A DNA stretch of 64,000 nt from Ectothiorhodospiraceae bacterium 2226 (GCA_013348725.1 CP054689.1:43501-107500), one strand, 5' to 3'. Positions 16,453 to 25,012 are shown, counted from the first letter of the stretch. Notes: a model not told the origin generated them from the letters alone. Numbers and translations: made by a program.

Positions 16453-17031
16453 TCAATGCGGACGCCCGCTGCTCATATCCTCGAAGAACTTCATCGCCTT
16501 CTGGAGAGCGAACTGCGGCGCCTCGGCCATGCTGCGTTCCTCCGTGGGGGGCGCAACGTCGATGTAGTACTTGCGCATGGCGAACACATGTAAGGCGAGG
16601 TCCTTGATGAACAGCGGGTTCAGTTGCAGGAAGTAGTGCGCCAGCGCCACCACCGCACGCGCGGTACGCTCGGCCTCGCCCTGCGGCAGGTGTAGCTCCA
16701 ACTCGGGCCAGCCACTCGCCTGCGGGACCACGTTAAGCACGTGCACCGCCTCCATGCCGGCGGCCCCGCCCTCTCGCACCGCGAGGTCGGGAACGACGGT
16801 CGATGCCCCGTCCGCGGCAAGCGCCGCCGGGTCCTCGAAGATGCGGGCAATCACCTGCGCGGCCCAATCCTCCATGGTGCGGCGCAGCCACTCGCCCTCC
16901 GGACGCTCGGCCAACACGTGGAGCACCGCCGTGTAGAACTGGTCCCACACCCAGATCTGCTCGTGCTCCGGCAGCGCCTCGTCGCTGATCACCTGCGCCT
17001 GCGCCGCCGCCTCGAATCCCACCGTAATCAT
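16453..17031 (-). CDS. Unknown protein divergent from the PstS-like pair
   Basis: 192 residues from the ATG at 17031 (MITVGFEAAAQAQVISDEAL). No signal peptide, membrane segment or recognised motif. It is acidic and mostly helical in appearance; aromatic-rich patches include HEQIWVWDQFYTAVLHVLAE and LAHYFLQLNPLFIKDLALH, and the C-terminus is FFEDMSSGRPH. The coding frame is convincing: codon third positions are G/C rich and no competing frame is better. It is transcribed away from the first binding-protein gene and shares a 241-base divergent promoter region with it, which suggests, but does not prove, a regulatory or functional link. I do not recognise the family. Confidence 0.6.
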   Translation of the reverse strand: MITVGFEAAAQAQVISDEALPEHEQIWVWDQFYTAVLHVLAERPEGEWLRRTMEDWAAQVIARIFEDPAALAADGASTVVPDLAVREGGAAGMEAVHVLNVVPQASGWPELELHLPQGEAERTARAVVALAHYFLQLNPLFIKDLALHVFAMRKYYIDVAPPTEERSMAEAPQFALQKAMKFFEDMSSGRPH

Positions 17032-17170
17032 CGCTCGTCTCCACTCGTGCTCGCATCGTCCGCGCCGGCCTTGCCGGCAGGCGACGGGCCGGGCACGCAT
17101 GATCGCATATCCGCGTAGCCGACGGCACGCCGTCCCAAGGACCGCCCGTCCGCGATCGCGCTTCCATTCC

Positions 17171-17244
17171 GGTATATCCGTATATTAGAATCTGCCCGCT
17201 CTCTAGCCACCCGAGCCGCCACGACGACTTCGTGAGGGCTCGGG
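17171..17244. promoter_or_regulatory. Divergent promoter region and leader hairpin of the first PstS-like gene
   Basis: An AT-rich island reading GGTATATCCGTATATTAGAA (17171-17190) stands out in GC-rich DNA. TATATT at 17181 could be the -10 of the rightward gene, and TAATAT on the other strand could serve the leftward gene. Neither has a strong -35. A hairpin follows at 17210-17244: CCCGAGCC pairs with GGCTCGGG and an inner CACGA pairs with TCGTG, placing a structured element in the 5' leader. Confidence 0.4.
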
Positions 17245-17272
17245 CCACTAAGAACAACCAACGGCGGCACGA

Positions 17273-18166
17273 ATGACAACGATAACCTCGCGCAAACCCT
17301 CGCTGTTTCTTGGCACCCTGCTGGGCGCTCTCATCCTGGCCGCACCCCTCGCTGCGTCCGCCCAGGACCAGGAGCAGCTTATCTGGGCCGGCTGCACCAT
17401 CACGCAGAATGCCTTCATGAACGAGATTGCCGCCGCCTATGAGCGCAAGACGGGCGTGGCGGTGGTGCTCGAAGGCGGCGGCGCCACGCGCGGCATCCGC
17501 GCGCCCGCCCGGGGCGAGGTGCACGTCGGTGGCTCCTGTCGCATGACCCTCCCGAACCTGGACCAGTCGGAGCTGTTCGTCACCTCCCACCCCGTGGCCT
17601 GGGATGCACTCACCTTCATCGTGCACCACGACAATCCGGTCCAGGGGATCACGCGCGAGCAGGTGCGCCGGATCTACCTCGGTGAGATCACCAACTGGCA
17701 GGAACTGGGCGGACCGAACGCTCCCATTCACTTGTACGCCACGCGCTCCAAGGTCTCCGGCGTCGGTTATGCCAAGCGCCAATACATCTTTCAGGACACC
17801 GAGATCGACTTCGTCACCGACCACTTCGTGGCGGGCTCCGACCAAGTGGAGACCTCGGTACAAAAGGACACGCTGGGCATCGGCGTGACCGGCGTGAGTA
17901 GCGCCCGGCGCCTCGAGGGGGTGAAGATCCTCGCCCTGGAGGGCGTCTACCCCACCTATGAAGCGGTGCGCGACGGCAAATACGACCTGTACCGCCCGCT
18001 CTACCTGAACACCTCCGCGGCCCCCACCGGGCACGTGAAGGGGCTGGTGGACTTTGCTAACTCCGAGGAAGGGCGCCGGATCATGCGCGAACAGGGCACC
18101 GTACCCTACCGCGAGGCCCTGCACCTGATGTCCAAGTTGACCATCTACGGCTTCGGCATGCACTGA
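17273..18166 (+). CDS. PstS-like periplasmic substrate-binding protein, first of a tandem pair
   Basis: 297 residues with a Sec signal peptide (LFLGTLLGALILAAPLAASA, then QDQEQ near residue 32). The mature part is a class II solute-binding fold of the phosphate-binding type: GGGATRGIRAPARGEV-HVGGSCR, PVAWDALTFIVHHDNPV, VRRIYLGEITNWQELGG and YATRSKVSGVGYAKRQYIF. Two cysteines, in WAGCTIT and GGSCR, are kept in both copies and might form a disulfide or bind a ligand. No pstC, pstA or pstB permease genes are nearby, so it may be an orphan receptor or serve a transporter or sensor elsewhere. Phosphate as ligand is family-based guesswork. The start ATG is preceded only by a weak purine stretch. 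Confidence 0.82.
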   Translation: MTTITSRKPSLFLGTLLGALILAAPLAASAQDQEQLIWAGCTITQNAFMNEIAAAYERKTGVAVVLEGGGATRGIRAPARGEVHVGGSCRMTLPNLDQSELFVTSHPVAWDALTFIVHHDNPVQGITREQVRRIYLGEITNWQELGGPNAPIHLYATRSKVSGVGYAKRQYIFQDTEIDFVTDHFVAGSDQVETSVQKDTLGIGVTGVSSARRLEGVKILALEGVYPTYEAVRDGKYDLYRPLYLNTSAAPTGHVKGLVDFANSEEGRRIMREQGTVPYREALHLMSKLTIYGFGMH

Positions 18167-18253
18167 CCGTCCTCCGGGGCAGGGACGCCCCAACGCATTC
18201 ATTCCCCGCCGCCCACAGCGCCCGGCGCGGCCGCCTGCGCCCCGGGTTTAGCC

Positions 18254-18395
18254 GTGTAAGCCTTTCCTTACACGCTGCGTCCGTATTATGCTGTCCCCGT
18301 CAACGTCCGGCGGAACACCGTTCGGACAGGGCGCACGAAGTGCCCTGAAGTGGTTAAGCGCCTGTGCATCACGTACAGGGAGGCGGTGACGCCTC
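18254..18395 (+). promoter_or_regulatory. Promoter, operator-like dyad and multi-hairpin leader of the second PstS-like gene
   Basis: The 294-base gap between the two binding-protein genes is highly structured. GTGTAAG-N6-CTTACAC (18254-18273) is a perfect seven-base dyad ending 10 bases before TATTAT (18284-18289), a probable -10, so it overlaps the expected -35 and looks like an operator. The predicted transcript then carries consecutive stems: 18305-18327 (GTCCG...CGGAC with inner CGG/CCG), 18328-18346 (AGGGC...GCCCT) and 18380-18395 (GAGGCG-GTGA-CGCCTC, a GNRA loop). I could not match this to a known riboswitch class. Confidence 0.5.
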
Positions 18396-18460
18396 GTGCG
18401 ACGCCAAGGATCGGCCCACGCACGACCCGATCATTCAAGAACAAACAAACGGCGGCGGGC

Positions 18461-19360
18461 ATGACAGCAAAATACAGCAACTCAGCCATCGGCTGGCTTT
18501 CCGGCATCCTTCTGGCAACGTCCACAGCGCTCCTCGCGCCCTCTCCGGGCCAGGCCCAGGACCAGGAACAGTTGCTTTGGGCGGGCTGCACCATCACCCG
18601 CAACGCATTCATGAACGAGCTCGCGGCGGCCTACGAGCAGAAGACGGGTGTGGCCGTCGTGCTCGAAGGCGGCGGCGCGACGCGCGGCATCCGGGCGCCC
18701 TCCAAGGGCGAAGTGCATGTCGGCGGCGCCTGCCGCATGTCACTGCCCCACCTCGACCAGTCCGAGTTTTTCGTGACCATGCATCCCGTGGCCTGGGATG
18801 CGCTGACCTTCATCGTGCACGAAGACAATCCGGTCTCCGAGATATCCACGGATCAGGTCCGCCGGCTCTACCTCGGCCAGATCACCAACTGGAAGGAACT
18901 CGGCGGCCCCGATGCACCGATTCACCTGTACGCCACCCGCTCCAAGGTATCCGGCGTCGGCTACGCCAAGCGTCAGTACATCTTTCAGGATGCGGACGTG
19001 GATTTCGTCTCCGACCGTTTCGTGCAGGGCTCGGTGCATGTCGAGAACAACGTCCAGAAGGATCCGCTCGGCGTCGGCGTAACCGGCGTCAGTAGCGCGC
19101 GTCGCCTGGAGGGCGTGAAGATTCTAGCGCTCGACGGGGTCTTCCCCACCTACGAGGCGGTGCGCGACGGCCATTACGACCTCTACCGGCCGCTATACCT
19201 CAACACCTCGTCTGCGCCCACCGGTCACGTGAAGGGCCTGGTCGAATTCGCGAGTTCGGAGGAAGGCCGCCGCATCCTGCGCGAGCAGGGCACGGTACCC
19301 TACCGCGATGCGCTGCACCTGATGTCCAAAATGACCATCTACGGCTTCGGGGTCCAGTAA
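18461..19360 (+). CDS. PstS-like periplasmic substrate-binding protein, second of a tandem pair
   Basis: 299 residues from the ATG at 18461 (MTAKYSNSAIGWLSG), with a signal peptide ending near SPGQAQDQEQ. After the signal it matches the first copy at roughly four residues in five by eye, including the LWAGCTIT and GGACR cysteines, GGGATRGIRAP and YATRSKVSGVGYAKRQYIF; the signal peptides and leaders differ. This is a tandem gene duplication with maintained coding potential, so both copies are probably functional. A frame open from 18350 would add an implausible N-terminus through the leader hairpins. It ends 16 bases before a clear intrinsic terminator. Confidence 0.82.
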   Translation: MTAKYSNSAIGWLSGILLATSTALLAPSPGQAQDQEQLLWAGCTITRNAFMNELAAAYEQKTGVAVVLEGGGATRGIRAPSKGEVHVGGACRMSLPHLDQSEFFVTMHPVAWDALTFIVHEDNPVSEISTDQVRRLYLGQITNWKELGGPDAPIHLYATRSKVSGVGYAKRQYIFQDADVDFVSDRFVQGSVHVENNVQKDPLGVGVTGVSSARRLEGVKILALDGVFPTYEAVRDGHYDLYRPLYLNTSSAPTGHVKGLVEFASSEEGRRILREQGTVPYRDALHLMSKMTIYGFGVQ

Positions 19361-19376
19361 CGCCCGCCCCAAGCAG

Positions 19377-19409
19377 CGGCCGGGGCCGTATCGCCTCGGC
19401 CGTTTTTTT
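19377..19409 (+). terminator. Intrinsic terminator of the binding-protein unit
   Basis: CGGCCG at 19377-19382 pairs with CGGCCG at 19397-19402 (GGCCG...CGGCC is an alternative register), followed by seven T residues. It ends transcription of the second PstS-like gene. Confidence 0.85.
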
Positions 19410-19417
19410 ATGCTCTC

Positions 19418-19640
19418 GCGCATTACCGGAGAAGGCCGCACGGAGCTTCAGGAAGAGGTGCTCCTCGTCGCGGTAGCCATAGGTTATGCGCTTGATCACC
19501 TTGATCTTGTTGTCGATTCTCTCTAATGGCGTAGGCGCGGTACCAGCTCGCACGGCGCATGGCGGTACGCCCAGAGACGCTTGAGATCCTCGTTCAGCCC
19601 ATAGTCGGTCATCAGCGGCTGATTGACCGCCCGCAGTTCG
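19418..19640 (-). pseudogene. ISL3-family transposase C-terminal remnant
   Basis: The minus strand from about 19640 reads AVNQPLMTDYGLNEDLKRLW and AYRHAPCELV, then stops; in another frame it continues IDNKIKVIKRITYGYRDEEH and LFLKLRAAFSG near 19430-19520. These two blocks are the conserved C-terminal segments of ISL3-type (IS204/IS1001/IS1165) transposases, where they are normally separated by some 60-70 residues that are missing here. No inverted repeats or complete reading frame remain. It marks an old insertion next to the binding-protein genes. The rest of 19410-19951 shows no convincing gene. Confidence 0.65.
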
Positions 19641-19951
19641 TAACATCCCCGCGCTCGTCCTTCGTCGCATCGCTCTCGTCGTCACGACCTTCGGCCGGGG
19701 CCTCGGCCACGTTCAGCAGCTTTTCCAGGGGGGCGCCATCCTGCGTACCCCACCCTCCTGTTACGCCGCGACACCCTGCTCGCGCGCACCCGCAGCGGCC
19801 GTCACGAGCTTGCTCTGCGCCGCTCGGCTCATGGCGTGTACGGCCTGCAAGGAGACGGCGCGCTGGAGGGGTTTCGGCCGCAGTTCGGTAGCCTCGCCTG
19901 CGCCACACTATGCTCAAGGAGTGCCAGGAACCGATCCCCAAGGAGGGTCTG

Positions 19952-20353
19952 ATGCGACAGCTGCCGGATGCAATCCAAAAGGAATACGTAGCGCTACTTT
20001 CCCGCGCCGTGGAGTCCCTACAGCAGGAAGGCTATGAGGATCTGCACGTCGACGGCCTGGCCGGGTATCCGGACCCCGCGCCGCTCACGGTCCGGGTGCT
20101 CAACGCGCCAATCGAACCGGATCTGACGGCGCAGCGCGCCGAACAGGCCCCCCTAGTCGGCTTCGTGGAGGTCTCCACCGACCTCAGCATCGAGGACACC
20201 GGTCGGCGATGGCAGTGGATCCAGGCGCACTGGCTGCCTGAACACGGCGGAAGCCTCGCGGTGTTCGTGCATCCGGAAGACGAACAGCGTGCGCGCGAGA
20301 TCGCTCGCCGCTGGCATCTGGACGAGGACGTGGTGCGGCCGCTCAGCAGTTGA
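19952..20353 (+). CDS. Small protein of unknown function
   Basis: 133 residues from the ATG at 19952, chosen for the strong AAGGAGG eight bases upstream; a frame open from 19910 would start before that site. It opens MRQLPDAIQKEYVALLSRAV and continues with an alpha/beta pattern: DLHVDGLAGYPDPAPL, LVGFVEVSTD and SLAVFVHPEDEQRAREIARR. No cysteines, signal or membrane segment. The C-terminal half looks like a small domain with beta strands and a helix. I do not recognise the family. It is convergent with the DUF1178 gene, 40 bases away. Confidence 0.6.
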   Translation: MRQLPDAIQKEYVALLSRAVESLQQEGYEDLHVDGLAGYPDPAPLTVRVLNAPIEPDLTAQRAEQAPLVGFVEVSTDLSIEDTGRRWQWIQAHWLPEHGGSLAVFVHPEDEQRAREIARRWHLDEDVVRPLSS

Positions 20354-20393
20354 GGGGAATCGGCCGCCCCGCGGTACCGCGCAGCCACGCAGG

Positions 20394-20810
20394 CTAGTTG
20401 AGCTTGTCAGGATTGGGAGGCAGCGGCAGCACCGGTACACCCTCCTCCGTCAGCGACTTCACCTCTTCCGCGGAAGCCTGACCGCGAATGTTGCGGTGCT
20501 CGGTCTCCCCGTAATGGATGCGGCGCGCCTCCTCGGCGAAACGCTCGCCCACGTCTTCGGAGGAGCGTTCGGCGAGCTCGCGCACCTTGCGCAGAAGCTC
20601 CGCGACGCCGCCGCCCGCAGTGTCTGGCACCGGTCGCGCGCCCTTACCGGTGTTGATGCGCGAGGGCGCAGGCACACGTCGCACGGCCCCCGCCTCGCAA
20701 ACCGGACAGGTGAGCAGGCCCTCGCGCAGCTGACGCTCGAAATCCTGCGCACCGGCAAACCAGCCTTCGAATCGATGGCCGTCCGCGCACGCCAGATCGT
20801 ACACGATCAT
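20394..20810 (-). CDS. DUF1178 family protein
   Basis: 138 residues. It opens [20 protein letters not shown] and has a CPVC motif near residue 37 that with the N-terminal C-x-x-x-H looks like a small zinc-ribbon, then a charged helical region ([20 protein letters not shown]) and the conserved [16 protein letters not shown] and [17 protein letters not shown] segments of DUF1178. The function of the family is unknown. Its start overlaps the rlmD stop by four bases (ATGA), so it is coupled to rlmD. Confidence 0.85.
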   Translation of the reverse strand: MIVYDLACADGHRFEGWFAGAQDFERQLREGLLTCPVCEAGAVRRVPAPSRINTGKGARPVPDTAGGGVAELLRKVRELAERSSEDVGERFAEEARRIHYGETEHRNIRGQASAEEVKSLTEEGVPVLPLPPNPDKLN

Positions 20811-22145
20811 CTTGCGCGGCCCGTGCGCTCGAACACGGCGATCGACTCCACGTGGGCGGTATGGGGAAACATATCCATCACACCGGCGCGGACCAAGCGG
20901 TAACCGTATTCGTGGACCAGCACACCGGCATCGCGTGCCAGGGTCGCGGGGCCGCACGACACGTAGACGATGCGCTGTGGCTTCAGCGCCGCGATGGTTC
21001 CGAGCATCTCCAGCGCACCGGTACGCGGCGGGTCCAGCAGCACCTTGTCGTAGGGCCCGGTCCGCCACGGCGCGTCCGCCGGGGGCGCGGCCAGATCGGC
21101 CGCAAAGTACGTAACCCGGTCGGCGAGCCCGTTGGCCTCGGCATTGGCGCGCGCGCGCCACCAACCCGGGCTCGCCCTCCACGCCCACCACCTCGGCGCC
21201 GCGCCGGGCCAGCGCCAGAGTGAAGTTGCCCAGACCGCAGTACAGATCGAGCACGCGTTCGCCCGCCTGAACGTCAAGCAGCGCGACCGCGCGCGAGACC
21301 ATTTGGCGGTTGATGTCGGCGTTGACCTGCGTGAAATCGGTCGGCAGAAACCCGATCTCGAGGTCGAACTCGGGCAGCCGATAGCTCAGTCGCGCCTCGG
21401 GCGGTGCCAGCGCATAGGCGGTATCGGGACCGCCCGGTTGAAGGTAGATCTGCAGGCCCGTGGCCTGCGCATAGTCGCGCAGGCGGCCCTCGTCCTCGGC
21501 GGGCAGGGGCTGCAGATTGCGAAACACCAGCGCGGTGGCTTCGTCGCCCACCGCCACCTCGATCTGCGCGATCTGGGCGCGCACCGTCAGCCGGCCGATC
21601 AGTTCTCCGAGCTCGGCCAGCCGCTCGCCCACCGAGGGATGCAGCACCGCGCAGCGTTCCAGTTCGGCCAGCAGCGCGCTGCTACGCTCGCGAAAGCCCA
21701 CCAGGACGCGGCCCTTCTTCTCCACGTAGCGCACGCCGAGGCGTGCCTTGCGCCGGTATCCGACCTGCGGCCCGCGTAGCGGCGGCAGCACCTCCGCCGG
21801 TTCCACCTTGCCGATGCGGCGCAGGTTCTCGAGCAGGGTCGCCTGCTTGGCCGCCACCTGTGCGTCGGGCGCGAGGTGCTGCAAGGCGCAGCCGCCGCAC
21901 AAACCGAAGTGCGCGCAGGGCGGCGCCACGCGCTCGGCCGCCGGTTCCAGCACGGCCTCGACGAGGGCCTCGTCATAGCTGCGCTTGCGTCGGAGGTAGC
22001 GAAACCGTACCTGCTCCCCGGCCAGGGCGCCGTGCACGAACACGGCCTTGCCGTCGATGTGCGTCACGCCGCGCCCATCATGCGTAAGCGACTCGATCCG
22101 AGCGACCACCGGCTCGCTCGGCAGCGACTTGCGGCGGCGCCCCAT
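20807..22145 (-). pseudogene. rlmD: 23S rRNA m5U1939 methyltransferase RlmD, frameshifted in a GC dinucleotide run
   Basis: RlmD methylates U1939 of 23S rRNA. From the ATG at 22145 the frame carries the TRAM domain (VVARIESLTHDGRGVTHIDG), the 4Fe-4S cysteines in PPCAHFGLCGGCALQHL, and SAM-site motifs [18 protein letters not shown] and [19 protein letters not shown], up to PGLVARAR. The rest, [32 protein letters not shown] and [14 protein letters not shown], is in another frame and ends at 20807. The break falls in the 14-base GC alternation at 21146-21159; one more GC unit would restore a full-length protein of about 446 residues. The catalytic Cys ([10 protein letters not shown]) lies after the break. 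True slippage mutation, phase-variable tract or assembly error cannot be told apart here. Confidence 0.85.
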
Positions 22146-22918
22146 CAGGCTTTCCAGGCGGTGAGAAACTGATCCAGGTGCGCTTTGCCTTCCTTGGCCA
22201 GCCCCTCGCGCACGACCTCGCACTCGCGCGCGTAGCCCTCCGCGGTAAGGCGCCCGCGCATGAGCTCGAAGCGCAGGTAGACCAGGTAGGTGTTGAGCAC
22301 ATCGGTCTCGCAATAGTTGCGGATGGCCTCGATCTCGCCGCCCTGGAAGGCGTCCCACACCTTCGCGCCGCTCATGCCCATCTTGCCGGGGAAGCCCATT
22401 AGGGTGGCGATCTCGTCCAGCGGCGCGTTGGCGCGCGGCTGATACGCGGCCAGCACGTCCATCAGGTCGGTGTGGCGCGCGTGGTAGCGCGACAGGTAAT
22501 TGTTCCAGCGAAAGCTGGCGTCCTCCTCGCCGGTCTCCCAGTAGCGCGGCGCGCTCACGCCGTGCAGCAGCGCCCGGTAGTGCAGCACGGGCAGATCGAA
22601 GCCGCAGCCGTTCCAGGACACCAGCGTGGGGGTGAAACGGTCCAGGCCGTCGAAGAAGCGCTGCACGATCTCCCGCTCCGGTGCCTGCGGCTCGCCTAGG
22701 GACCAGACTTTGAAGGTGTCGCGGGTACGCAGCACGGCGGAGATGGCCACGATGCGGTGCAGGTGCAAGCGCAGAAACTCCGAGCCGCCGGTCTCCTGGC
22801 GCCGCCGGTGGAACATCACGCTGGCGACCTCCGCGTCGCTGAGGCCCTCCAGCTCATACAGGCGCCGGCCGCCGTCGACGTCCGGCACCGTCTCAATATC
22901 GAACACGAATACGTTCAT
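22145..22918 (-). CDS. Predicted 3'-5' exonuclease related to the PolB exonuclease domain
   Basis: 257 residues from the ATG at 22918. The DEDDy exonuclease motifs are visible: FDIETVPD (Exo I, residues 5-12), SWNGCGFDLPVL (Exo II) and RNYCETDVLNTY (Exo III, Y-x3-D). Other conserved stretches are HLHRIVAISAVLR and HTDLMDVLAAYQ. Proteins of this family are stand-alone, probably acting on DNA ends, with little experimental description. A frame open from 22987 runs into the cysM coding region and is not the start. The stop touches the rlmD start (TGATG), so the two are coupled. Confidence 0.82.
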   Translation of the reverse strand: MNVFVFDIETVPDVDGGRRLYELEGLSDAEVASVMFHRRRQETGGSEFLRLHLHRIVAISAVLRTRDTFKVWSLGEPQAPEREIVQRFFDGLDRFTPTLVSWNGCGFDLPVLHYRALLHGVSAPRYWETGEEDASFRWNNYLSRYHARHTDLMDVLAAYQPRANAPLDEIATLMGFPGKMGMSGAKVWDAFQGGEIEAIRNYCETDVLNTYLVYLRFELMRGRLTAEGYARECEVVREGLAKEGKAHLDQFLTAWKA

Positions 22919-22922
22919 GACG

Positions 22923-23816
22923 TCACTCGGGTGGGAAGACCGATGTAGAGAGGTAGCGGTCGCCGCGGTCACAGATGATGGCCACAATCACCGCGTCACG
23001 CACCGACTCGGCCAGGCGCAGCGCCGCGGCCACCGCGCCGCCCGAGGAGATGCCGCAGAAAATCCCCTCGCGGGCCGCCAGCGCGCGGGTGGTGTCCTCG
23101 GCCTCGGCCTGCGAGACGTCGATGATGCGGTCCACCCGTGCGGCGTCGTAGATCTTGGGTAAATAGGCCGCCGGCCAGCGCCGGATGCCGGGGATACTGG
23201 CCCCTTCGCTCGGCTGCACGCCGACGATCTGCACCGCAGCGCTCTGCTCCTTGAGATAGCGCGAGGTGCCCATGATGGTGCCGGTGGTGCCCATCGCGCT
23301 CACGAAATGCGTAACGCGGCCCTGGGTATCACGCCAGATCTCGGGGCCGGTGCCTTCGTAGTGCGCGCGCGGGTTGTCGGGGTTGGAGAACTGATCCAGC
23401 ACCTTACCGCGCCCGGCGGCCTGCAACTCGCGCGCCCGGTCGATGGCCGCCTCCATGCTGCCGGCGCGCGGGGTCAGGATGATCTGCGCCCCGAAGGCGC
23501 GCATCACCTGGCGGCGCTCCACGCTCATGTGCTCCGGCATGATCAGCACCATGCGGTAGCCCTTGATCGCGGCGGCCATCGCGAGCGCAATGCCGGTATT
23601 GCCGCTGGTGGCCTCGATGAGCGTGTCGCCGGGCTTGATCTCGCCGCGCTCCTCAGCGTGGCGGATCATGCTGAGGGCGGGGCGGTCCTTGACCGAACCG
23701 GCGGGATTGTTGCCTTCCAGCTTGACCAGAATCTGGGTGTCCGGGCGGCTCCACAGGCGCTGCAGGCGCACCAGCGGGGTGTTCCCGACGAAGGACTCGA
23801 TGGTGGGAAAGCTCAT
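22923..23816 (-). CDS. cysM: Cysteine synthase B CysM
   Basis: PLP enzyme that makes cysteine (or S-sulfocysteine from thiosulfate) from O-acetylserine. It is 297 residues. The PLP lysine lies in NNPAGSVKDRPAL near residue 44, followed by the asparagine/substrate loop EATSGNTGIALA and the phosphate loop MGTTGTIMGTSRYLKE. The C-terminal GISSGGAVAAALRL is also typical, and ERRQVMRAFGAQIILTP identifies the CysM rather than CysK branch. It sits five bases upstream of the exonuclease gene on the same strand, so these may form one unit. Confidence 0.93.
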   Translation of the reverse strand: MSFPTIESFVGNTPLVRLQRLWSRPDTQILVKLEGNNPAGSVKDRPALSMIRHAEERGEIKPGDTLIEATSGNTGIALAMAAAIKGYRMVLIMPEHMSVERRQVMRAFGAQIILTPRAGSMEAAIDRARELQAAGRGKVLDQFSNPDNPRAHYEGTGPEIWRDTQGRVTHFVSAMGTTGTIMGTSRYLKEQSAAVQIVGVQPSEGASIPGIRRWPAAYLPKIYDAARVDRIIDVSQAEAEDTTRALAAREGIFCGISSGGAVAAALRLAESVRDAVIVAIICDRGDRYLSTSVFPPE

Positions 23817-23891
23817 GCCGTCAGTCTACCCGTTTGCGTGGCATAAAGTCACGGACGATCAGAAAGATGAGCGCGGTTCATAAAGTCGATC

Positions 23892-24272
23892 CTACTTGCG
23901 CGTCATGACCACGAAGGCCACCGCGTGGTCGCGCTCATCGGCCAGGCTGAGGTGCCATTCCCCGACTCCCTGGCCCCGCACCCACTCGTGCAAGGCGCCG
24001 TGGAAGACCAGCCGCGGCGCGCCACTCGGGGCGTGCTCGACCCCCATGGCACGCAGCGTCACCGGCGCGCGCATCCCGGTGCCGAGCGCCTTGGCCGCCG
24101 CTTCCTTGGCCGCGAATCGCTTGGCCAACAAGGCCGCCGGCCGGCTGCTCTGCGTGTAGTCCCGCCACTCGGGGGCGCTCAAGATCCGCCGTGCGTAGGC
24201 GTCGCCGAAGCGGGCGAGGCCCGCCTCCACGCGCGCGATGCGCACGATGTCGGTGCCGATGCCGTAGATCAC
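23892..24272 (-). CDS. acpS: Holo-[acyl-carrier-protein] synthase AcpS
   Basis: Transfers 4'-phosphopantetheine from CoA to acyl carrier protein. It is 126 residues, the usual size, starting at a GTG at 24272 that overlaps the pdxJ stop (GTGA). Motifs [13 protein letters not shown] (metal-binding Asp) at residues 4-16 and [15 protein letters not shown] (catalytic E-x3-K) near residue 53 are intact, as is the C-terminal [16 protein letters not shown]. Last gene of the rpoE-to-acpS block. Confidence 0.95.
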   Translation of the reverse strand: MIYGIGTDIVRIARVEAGLARFGDAYARRILSAPEWRDYTQSSRPAALLAKRFAAKEAAAKALGTGMRAPVTLRAMGVEHAPSGAPRLVFHGALHEWVRGQGVGEWHLSLADERDHAVAFVVMTRK

Positions 24273-25012
24273 CCGCCGCGCGCTCCGCGCATCAGGCGCT
24301 TCATCTCGCGCACCGCCTCGCCCAGGCCGGTAAACAGCGCGCGCGCGACGATGGCGTGGCCGATGTTGAGCTCCTGCACCCCAGGCAACGCCGCGACGGC
24401 TTCCACGTTGTGGTAGTGCAGGCCGTGGCCCGCGTTCACCTGCAGGCCGGCGGCAAGGCCGACCCGCACCGCATCGGCGAGGCGCGCCAGTTCGCGCGCA
24501 CGTGCCGCCGGGTCGGGCGCATCCGCGTAGTGGCCGGTGTGCAGTTCGATGACCGGCGCACCGGCACGCGCGGCGGCCTCCACCTGACGCGGGTCGGCGT
24601 CGATGAACAGCGAGACCCGTACCTGCGCCTCCGCCAGGCGCGCGCAGGCGTCGGCGATGCGGCTCGCCTGCCCCGCCACGTCCAGACCGCCTTCCGTGGT
24701 CAACTCCTCGCGCCGCTCGGGGACCAGACAGCAATCGGCCGGCCGCACCTCGCTCGCGATGCCGAGCATCTCCTCGGTCACCGCCATCTCCAGGTTCATG
24801 CGCGTCTGCAGGATGTCCTTGAGCAGGCGTACATCGCGATCCTGAATGTGGCGCCGATCCTCGCGCAGGTGCAGCGTGATGGCGTCCGCCCCCGCCTCCT
24901 CGGCCACCAGCGCCGCCTGGATGGGATCGGGAAAGCGCGTGCCGCGCGCCTGACGCACGGTGGCAATGTGGTCGATGTTGACGCCCAGCAGCAGGGGGGA
25001 GTCCGCGTTCAT
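24269..25012 (-). CDS. pdxJ: Pyridoxine 5'-phosphate synthase PdxJ
   Basis: Closes the pyridoxine ring from 1-deoxyxylulose 5-phosphate and 3-amino-2-oxopropyl phosphate. About 247 residues starting [21 protein letters not shown] use the ATG at 25012, although a TTG directly before it is in frame. Conserved segments are [54 protein letters not shown] and [12 protein letters not shown]. It follows recO by 47 bases, in the classical recO-pdxJ-acpS order. Confidence 0.95.
   Translation of the reverse strand: MNADSPLLLGVNIDHIATVRQARGTRFPDPIQAALVAEEAGADAITLHLREDRRHIQDRDVRLLKDILQTRMNLEMAVTEEMLGIASEVRPADCCLVPERREELTTEGGLDVAGQASRIADACARLAEAQVRVSLFIDADPRQVEAAARAGAPVIELHTGHYADAPDPAARARELARLADAVRVGLAAGLQVNAGHGLHYHNVEAVAALPGVQELNIGHAIVARALFTGLGEAVREMKRLMRGARGG

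Noticed and set aside
17171..17190. A PhoB box in front of the PstS-like genes
   Set aside because: No pair of CTGTCAT-like direct repeats at the right spacing could be found in either upstream region.
18254..18460. A known riboswitch (cyclic-di-GMP, SAH, fluoride) in the leader of the second PstS-like gene
   Set aside because: The conserved core nucleotides of those classes could not be found; only generic hairpins are visible.
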